64,000 nt of DNA from Craspedostauros australis (lineage: Eukaryota > Bacillariophyta > Bacillariophyceae > Mastogloiales > Achnanthaceae): NCBI GenBank assembly GCA_026770025.1, contig JAMXDE010000030.1:124001-188000 (forward strand), given 5' to 3'. Position numbers and translations under genes: made by a program. This document shows positions 57,606-64,000 of the stretch, one piece after another; the stretch's first letter is position 1; the number at the start of each line of letters is the position of its first letter. A model generated the notes under the pieces. It had not been told where the DNA came from and made no database searches. It saw only the letters and a list, made by a program, of their open reading frames with translations.

Positions 57606-59720
57606 ATGCTCACCATTGGTGACTATGTTTACATTGCTGCTCATCAAGACAGCAGTAGGAGATCCATTGAAGGCTCCCATGGGTTCATGACAGTGTTGAG
57701 GAAGAGGATGCTGGATGGCCAGACCATCGACTTCTCCACAGAGGGTACCGACACATGTGAAATTGAGGATGGTGATGAGCTCATCATGGGCATATGCCAG
57801 GCAGGATCCAAAAGGATTCGAAGAGAACTCCTGGCATCCCTTTGTTCAACAGCTCAATTGGATAACCTCACATGGCATCAAAAGGGCGATGATAGTGATA
57901 GGCCTTCGCTTCTATCACCATCACACCATCCAAGCTCCAGCAGGGTCTTCAAGACATCCACTGCAAAGATGAGGCCACCACAACTATCGAAAGTGGCTGC
58001 ATGGTCTGTGTTGGAGCTTGCTGCAAAGCAGCCATCAAGTGTGATTGAAGTTCTTCAGAAGAAGAAGGGAAATGCAACCAAAGGATGGCTGCATAAGCAT
58101 GTGGCACAATCTATCCAGACAGATCCCTCCAAGTGAACATCAACTAAGATGACCAAAGCTTGGTCCAAGATGAAACCAGGGATGAAGTTGTCAATCCACA
58201 GCAGCATGCCCCCAAAAGGAAAGAAGCCATCCAAACAACATCTGACAGCGGAACAGAAGTAACAAGCCCTCACCATGCATCTATCATTGAAGTCCATCAC
58301 AGGGTCTACTCTCTGATTGCACATGCTTGGGATGTGACACCAAAGACAGTGCACATCATCGTGAACCAGGCCAAATCAACAAGAAACACTACAATCGCTC
58401 GCCCAACACAGAGCGATTCAGGAATGTCAGTCCTTGCTAACAAGTCCATAAAAGTGCAGATTTTTACTCCCTATCATGCTCTCTGCAGGCAATATGCTGC
58501 ACAGAATATCGGGACAAAGCTTACCAGGATTGGCCTCGCTGACGTCTGGCCTTGTGCAACACCAGAAGCAAGAGACATGGCCTTGGAACAAGCAGATGGG
58601 TGGAGGCAACGCGCATCGCATCTGATGGGTGAAACACAGTGTGCATTACATGCATGCAACGGTGTGGGATCGTGGTCAGCACTGGCCAACATGGTAGCAG
58701 GTAATGGCATCCTCCAAATCATCTCCGCCAACACAATTCGAGCTTACGTCATGAATCTTGAAATAGCACCTATCAAACCACCTCAATCCTACTAAGCCTC
58801 AACCCACGGTCTACACAACAGCGCTACAACTGGGCCAAAGAGTTCTGGGTGTTTTGGGAGTCCGCAAAGCAATTCCACAAGGTCGAAATCATTCTGGTCC
58901 GCATGGACAAGAAGTGGTTTTGGTCTATCGTGGTTCGGCGGAACCTCAAACTGATTCCTGCCTTGGGCATTGAACCCGTGCAACATGGGGGTACACCACA
59001 AATGCCACTTTGGACAAGACGATGGTAATTGCCTTCACAGTGTTTGTGCTCAAGAACACATGGATTGCAGAAGGAGGTGATGCATATCTGATCAGCTTTG
59101 AGCATGTTGGCCATTTCGTGCTGGCACAAAAGGACTCTTACTGCCATGTCTATCGATATGACGGTACATATCACCACCCACCAATCCCTCAGAACATTCT
59201 CTGCGCGAAAGGTGAGATATACTTCCACAATCTTGAGATCACTGGAAGCAAGGAGATGGTGGGAAAAGGTGAAGCACAGCCTGAAGAAGTACTTTGAGGA
59301 GAAGGAGATCCTGGCATTGGATCGGATTGCTCTGCAAATTGCAGACTTGACCGCAAGAAAGGTGGTAGTAAACTGTCAATTGGACGGAGAAGGTCCGCAT
59401 CAAGATGGAGAGTTGCAAGAGTTCCTTGGAACTGAATTTGGGTGCCAAGGATGGCATCTTTGGAGACAGCCACCCAATTCACCTATCACGAATGTGAAGG
59501 ACGACTGCGTCTTTCCAGCTATGTCTTAACACGCCTCGGGTCAGCAAGGTATATCGAAAGGGAGTCAAGTTCTGGCTCCAGACGAGATATGGGATACAGC
59601 ATTGCTCTGCTGGAAACAATTCCCACTCACCAAAGTTGCCCAGGTGTACGTGCGCCATTCCCAAGTGACTTGCGCACTTGTAAAATACAAGGGAGGTGAT
59701 CAATTTTTTGTGGGAGCGAG
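57606..59720 (+). pseudogene. Tc1/mariner (IS630)-type transposase, heavily frameshifted
   Basis: Pieces in order: 57606-58136 (N-terminal), 58160-58795 (a helix-turn-helix-like stretch WDVTPKTVHIIVNQAKSTRN), about 58830-59030 (FHKVEIILVRMDKKWFWSIV, first Asp), 59010-59297 (DAYLISFEHVGHFVLAQKDS) and 59230-59529 (CQLDGEGPHQDGELQEFL with the second Asp, then QPPNSPITNVKDDCVFPAMS with the third acidic residue). The DxD-type layout and the PPNSPITN motif before the last Asp resemble Tc1/IS630 enzymes. The tail resembles a Trp/Lys-rich C-terminus to about 59700. Several frameshifts and stops make it inactive. Confidence 0.75.
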
Positions 59721-60590
59721 GGCAGAGACATGAATGTTTAGCAATGTTGTGTTCCAATAGCCCACAGACAGGGCAAGTCAATTGGGGTGGAGATTATAGT
59801 AGAGCTCAACCAACATAGAATATGAAGAAGACACTACCTGTACCAGCGACCCAACTTACCATGGCCCGACACAAGCCATTGAAGAGATCTTTGGGACTCG
59901 GGATCCAAAGGATGAGTTGAATTTTGTCAGTTTGCGTTGTTTTTGCGTCTCTTCTTATTGTGGAGTGTCCAAGATGTTTCTGTTGGTGGAACGAATCCGG
60001 CTTGGATTGTTGTTGTTGTTGACATTGAGAACCGACTTTGTGTTGTTGTTGCTGTGAGACCAATGTTTATCGTATTGCCTTTAGCAAGCTTTCAATGTCG
60101 TAACTCAGACCGACAAGTGAAGTCGTTTGATGTCGGAGCTTACGATGGAGACGAGGGTGGATGCAATTGATTGTACTGATGTGAAGAGTGTGTTTGAGTT
60201 GTGAACTTTACATTTTTTGATTAAGTTGAAGAAGCAGCAGCCATGCAAGACATGTTTCTTGGCAGTGTTGTTTGCATGAGATTTTCTGCAGACAACGATG
60301 TATTCCCTGCAGTGCAAGACATGTGGCTGTGTGCCTTGTTTCACTTCCTTCTTGCAATGTATCGACTGTTCCTGCATCTCCAGCTCTTCTGCTGATTGTG
60401 ATTAGTCTTGAAATGACAGAGATCTGTTTCACGTGACCCTTTTTTCTAGCATGCTGATCGTATCAAGGGCTGGGATCTTGCAGGCAAGAAGTCTTTTCAA
60501 GTCAATCCAACTACTCTTGTGATTAGAACATAACCTGCAATAATTCACTTGACAATTTCTTGGGTCTGATAATCTCCATCCCCTTGTTCC
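59721..60590. other. Spacer inside the second element cluster
   Basis: No coding sequence is recognised. TTG-rich patches occur around 60005-60050. It probably represents decayed element sequence. Confidence 0.4.
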
Positions 60591-61525
60591 TTGGTGGTTC
60601 ATAGTTGGTCTTGATTCATGGCGAAAGGTACGGGGCATGCATCGGTGGACAGTCGCGAAAAGACACGGCCAACTATTTTGCAGGAAATGCCAAGTTCGAC
60701 TAATCCGATTAGATGGCAACTCCGAAGAGTGTCCCACTTTTGAACGTCAAAGGCCTCACGTTGAAACTGGATCCCAATGATCGGACCATTGGAACCCTTT
60801 TTGCAGGACCTGTGATGCACAGGTTCTGGTGGGGGATGTCTAATGGGATATGGTAGTACCCCATTGACAGGTCGAACGCTGTGGCATACTTGAACTGCCC
60901 CAATTTCTTGAGAATGTCCTGTATCTTTGGCAATGGATGTGGTTGCTGTTTCAGGTGCTTGTTGAGTTCCCGGAAGTCGGTTGGTACTTGCACATCGCCA
61001 TTCTTTTTTGGCTGGATGAAGCTGGACGCAGTCCAGTAACTATATGAGAAGCTCCCCCACACTCCGATCGCCTCAACTCATTTGCTTTCCTTCTTTGTTA
61101 CCTGCTCATAGGCTTTGGACACCAGAAAGGCCTTGCCAAAGCAATTCGCTGCATGTTTGTATGTACGCATTGGGTAATTGGTAGATGCGCTGCTACTAGA
61201 GCTGATATCGTTGTTGTCCTGGTTCAATTGACGAAGGTAGTTGGCGTTTTCATCGTTTTCATCGGTGATGCAACACTTCTTCTTTGGGCTCCGCTTGCAC
61301 AGCAACGATCGAACGGGTTGATGGAAGACCTCTTGGGTCAAAACCACGTTGACGTTTCCATCGCTCTTGTTGGAACCCTTCTTACCCTTGTACGGGACAT
61401 GCCAACTGCTTGGGCGGATGCTTGCATTCTTCCAATCATTCCAACATGTGCTGGTTTCATGTCAGGTTTGGCCGCATCTCCCACACATGGGAATGGATTT
61501 GCTGGCACTTCTCTTGTTGCATTTA
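60591..61525 (-). pseudogene. Ty3/gypsy gag-pol remnant (zinc knuckle and reverse transcriptase)
   Basis: Read leftward from 61525: a zinc-knuckle relic C-x2-C-x4-H-x4-C around 61480-61435 with a stop inside it. A Ser/Lys-rich linker follows, then (61062-60709) the reverse-transcriptase start SSFIQPKKNGDVQVPTDFRE, LNKHLKQQPHPLPKIQDILK and FDLSMGYYHIPLDI. The fingers/palm motifs are typical of gypsy RT (the first catalytic Asp is in TAFDLSMGYY). Later RT motifs are missing or out of frame. The fragment is cut at 61525 by an LTR-like repeat. Confidence 0.85.
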
Positions 61526-62206
61526 TGTCAGGAATCGAGGGTACGACTCTGTCGGAAAGATACCCATGATTGCCGCAACTCCCAACATTATTTGTCACAC
61601 CTTTGGATATTATTCGTCACACCTTTGAATATTATCCATTCCACCCACGACACGAATCACACGGGAATGACCTCAGTCTTACCAAGCAAACAAGCCTGTC
61701 CTCTGTGAATCAAGAAAAGGCAACGATATCTAAATCATGTGAAGGAAGATGATGACCGACACATTGATGATCACCCCATCTGGAGATCATGGCACGTGTC
61801 ACCCAGGGACTAGAACAACTCAGAAAGGGCATCATCCATGACACCAATCATGACACCAATCGTAAAGTTCGGTGTCAGGAGATCAAGAGCGAAACGCAAG
61901 ACTGTGGAATCGTACCGCAGGGAATGTAGAATAAGGATATGCACGACGAGGTGCATGGCAAGAATGCCTACGGATATACACGACGATATGCATGACAAGG
62001 ATGCCTGCGGGTGAGATCTCATGCATGCAAGCGTTGATCCATGATGATGAGATACTTGAATACAACAGTCTAACACGATGCTGCTGCAGGAGATGCTACA
62101 TGAGAAACGAAAGGCAAAGGAGCTGAAGAGAATGAGCTCACAGTTCTGAATAGTACGATCTAACAACCAATTAGTTCTTACTAACACTAACCCCGGATTT
62201 CCAACA
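61526..62206 (+). repeat. LTR-like repeat G, probable 5' LTR of the copia element entering at the right edge
   Basis: It starts TGTCAGGAATCGAGGG and ends CCCCGGATTTCCAACA (681 bp). A copia-type gag begins 80 bp later on the same strand, the spacing expected for a 5' LTR, so this copy fixes the family polarity. The sequence after the end (cgtttcgaaacg) should include the primer-binding site, but I could not match it to a tRNA. The five bases to the left are attta; the matching 3' LTR would lie beyond the window. Confidence 0.8.
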
Positions 62207-62285
62207 CGTTTCGAAACGTTACGATTGAAATCCTACGTTTCCATCATCACCAACACAGCAACAAACGACTCTCACCATCATCACC

Positions 62286-64000
62286 ATGACGTCCTTCCTC
62301 GGTAAGACCGATCGTTACATGATCATGTTCGACGGCAAGCGATCCTCCTGGAAAGCTTGGAGTGCGCAGTTCCTCGCCCGCGCCAATCGCAAGGGTTACG
62401 GAGACTTGTATCTCAAGGACTTGGGTGAAGTGATTGTGAAGACCGAGGCTTTTGACCCCTCTCCTCTCGCCTCCATCGTGGGAAGCGAAGAGAAGAAGCT
62501 TAAGGCCTCGAAGTTATCTGCCATGTCTCCTGAGGAGAAGGCGGAGTACAAGATGGCTCTGGCCAAGTACGCGTTTGAAGAACTGACCATGGCAATCAAC
62601 CATGAAACCACCGAAGGCGATGTCGCCTTCATGGCTGTGTTGGGATGCGAGGGCAACATCTACGAGGGAGGAGACCCTCGTAAGGCGTGGAAGGCTCTCG
62701 AGCGCATCTACGAGCAACGCACTGCGCCAATGAAGGCAAAGTTGTTGGCTCAACTCAACGGGATGCGATTGAAGAAAGGCGAACACCCGGATACCTTCCT
62801 CACCGAAATGGAGGTGATCCGTAACCGCCTCAAGCACGCGGGAGTTAACATGGACATGGAGCTGTACCACATGCTCGTGCTCAACGCTCTCGGAAGGGAC
62901 TACGAAATGGATGTGAAGCTCATCGAGCTCAAGTTCGAGAACATCGAAAAGCAGATGACCATCGAAGACATCCGCGAAGCAGTGAGTGCAACCTACGACG
63001 CACGTCACATCAAGCAAGGAGGTAGTAAGCGCGAGAACAATAGCAAGGAAGAAATGGCTCTCGCCGCCACTGGTGGCTTCAAGGGCCACTGCCGCAACTG
63101 CGGCGCCTACGGGCACAAGAAGGCTGACTGCCGCTCTGCACCTAAGAACAAAGGTGGCAAGCCCACGAAGAAGAACAAGAGAAGTGATACTGAGGACAAG
63201 ACCAAGTTCAACGGAAACTGCAAGTACTGCGGTAAGAAGGGACACAAGATCCTCGAGTGCTTCAAGTTGAAGGCAGCGATGAGAGCAGCCGACGCCGCCA
63301 ACGTGGCCACCGACGGTATGGACGGAACAGACGACGTCGCCCTCGTGATGGTCGAGGAACCGATGTGGCTACCCGAAGACGCCGCGGCAGACAACGCCGC
63401 GTTCGTCGTGGTAGATGAACCCATGTGGATGCCCGCCAACGGCGGAGAGGACGAAATCGGTCTCGTGATGACCGATGAATCAATGTGGTTACCCGACGAA
63501 GACAAGTCGGTCAACAACGAAGAACTGGTGTGTTTCCCCACCGACGAGCTCGAAAACGACCCCGTTGAGGTCAAAAATGTGACCAACCCAAGAATCGTGA
63601 CAATCGACGAAATCACGAACATCAAGAAAAACCAAACAATCAACACCACCGACATGGCGCACTACGAGTCGTTCATCGACGACATGGCCCTCGCAACCAC
63701 CGACGAAGACATGACCGGACTCGACCTCGAAGAAGAGGCCGAGTACTCCGAAGAGGAACGAGAGGCCCACACCCCGAGTGTGTACGGATACTACGGACCC
63801 CCAGTTGCTGCAGTTGAGACCATCAACCGCGAGCACTTCCCATCAAGCGACGAAGACGATTACACCGACGAAGATAATCTCTTCGAAGGGATCGTCTACG
63901 AGGATGAATCCCTCAACGTCGGAGACATCATGGAGAATGAAGTAGCGATGCCTGGAGTCGACCATCGCGTCACCTCCACCATCTACTCTCGAACCGAACC
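62286..64000 (+). CDS. Ty1/copia gag (gag-pol start), open to the window edge, at least 571 aa
   Basis: ATG 62286 opens MTSFLGKTDRYMIMFDGKRS and no stop occurs before the end of the window. Residues 1-230 form a UBN2-type gag domain, with FDGKRSSWKAWSAQFLARAN, KAWKALERIYEQRTAPMKAK and the helical core. Two CCHC zinc knuckles follow: CRNCGAYGHKKADC (about 269) and CKYCGKKGHKILEC (about 312). Then three copies of an EPMWLP-like motif (EEPMWLP, DEPMWMP, DESMWLP) are spaced about 20 residues apart in an acidic region. No aspartic protease signature is visible before the edge. The clean frame and codon use suggest a young, possibly active copy. Gag forms the virus-like particle that packages element RNA. 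Confidence 0.92.
   Translation, partial: MTSFLGKTDRYMIMFDGKRSSWKAWSAQFLARANRKGYGDLYLKDLGEVIVKTEAFDPSPLASIVGSEEKKLKASKLSAMSPEEKAEYKMALAKYAFEELTMAINHETTEGDVAFMAVLGCEGNIYEGGDPRKAWKALERIYEQRTAPMKAKLLAQLNGMRLKKGEHPDTFLTEMEVIRNRLKHAGVNMDMELYHMLVLNALGRDYEMDVKLIELKFENIEKQMTIEDIREAVSATYDARHIKQGGSKRENNSKEEMALAATGGFKGHCRNCGAYGHKKADCRSAPKNKGGKPTKKNKRSDTEDKTKFNGNCKYCGKKGHKILECFKLKAAMRAADAANVATDGMDGTDDVALVMVEEPMWLPEDAAADNAAFVVVDEPMWMPANGGEDEIGLVMTDESMWLPDEDKSVNNEELVCFPTDELENDPVEVKNVTNPRIVTIDEITNIKKNQTINTTDMAHYESFIDDMALATTDEDMTGLDLEEEAEYSEEEREAHTPSVYGYYGPPVAAVETINREHFPSSDEDDYTDEDNLFEGIVYEDESLNVGDIMENEVAMPGVDHRVTSTIYSRTE

Noticed and set aside
62207-62230. tRNA primer-binding site after the 5' LTR
   Set aside because: The sequence after CCAACA does not match the initiator-tRNA end or another tRNA end that I can recall, so no site is annotated.
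62514-63655. Minus-strand frames of 243 and 182 codons over the right-edge gag
   Set aside because: Shadows of a plus-strand gag with two clear zinc knuckles.

Overview
This is nuclear DNA of a diatom, probably pennate. The best evidence is a complete silicic acid transporter (SIT) at 9083-10741 (minus), with both EGxQ and GRQ motif pairs and the CMLD motif. Supporting evidence is a helicase-associated-domain DNA-binding protein of the kind abundant in diatoms, genes with few introns of 180-340 bp bearing GT-AG borders, and copia, gypsy, Harbinger and Tc1/mariner-type relics. I see no bacterial features such as operons or ribosome binding sites.

Layout. 1-10.9 kb holds a YGYGD-repeat protein, a gene-poor gap, a membrane RING-H2 protein with one intron, and SIT. 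12.0-29.9 kb is a dense mobile-element cluster: long LTR-like repeats in opposite orientations, an element with 810-bp inverted arms, four copies (one open, three broken) of a large unclassified DD35E transposase-like protein, a 13-bp tandem array, and a dead gag-like gene. A tRNA-Asp(GTC) lies 131 bp beyond the cluster. 31-52.4 kb is an ordinary gene island: HA-domain protein, CANT1-type apyrase, SulP/STAS anion transporter, a four-exon ABCC transporter, a tandem pair of signal-peptide-bearing SET-like proteins, and a divergent pair of membrane/coiled-coil/EF-hand-like paralogs. 52.6-62.2 kb is a second element graveyard: Harbinger, copia RT, Tc1/mariner-like and gypsy relics with more LTR-like repeats. 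The window ends inside an open copia-type gag whose 5' LTR is at 61526-62206.

How the genes relate. The host genes do not form one pathway. Several concern membrane transport or the secretory system (SIT, SulP, ABCC, Golgi-type apyrase, secreted SET-like proteins). The functional theme of the rest is transposition. The most unusual signals are the DD35E family and the repeated finding that LTR-like repeats sit in inverted orientation around unrelated transposon fragments. Spliced models below were built by joining GT-AG introns whose phases match on both sides; exon coordinates are given in each entry. No homology search was run, so family names rest on motif recognition.
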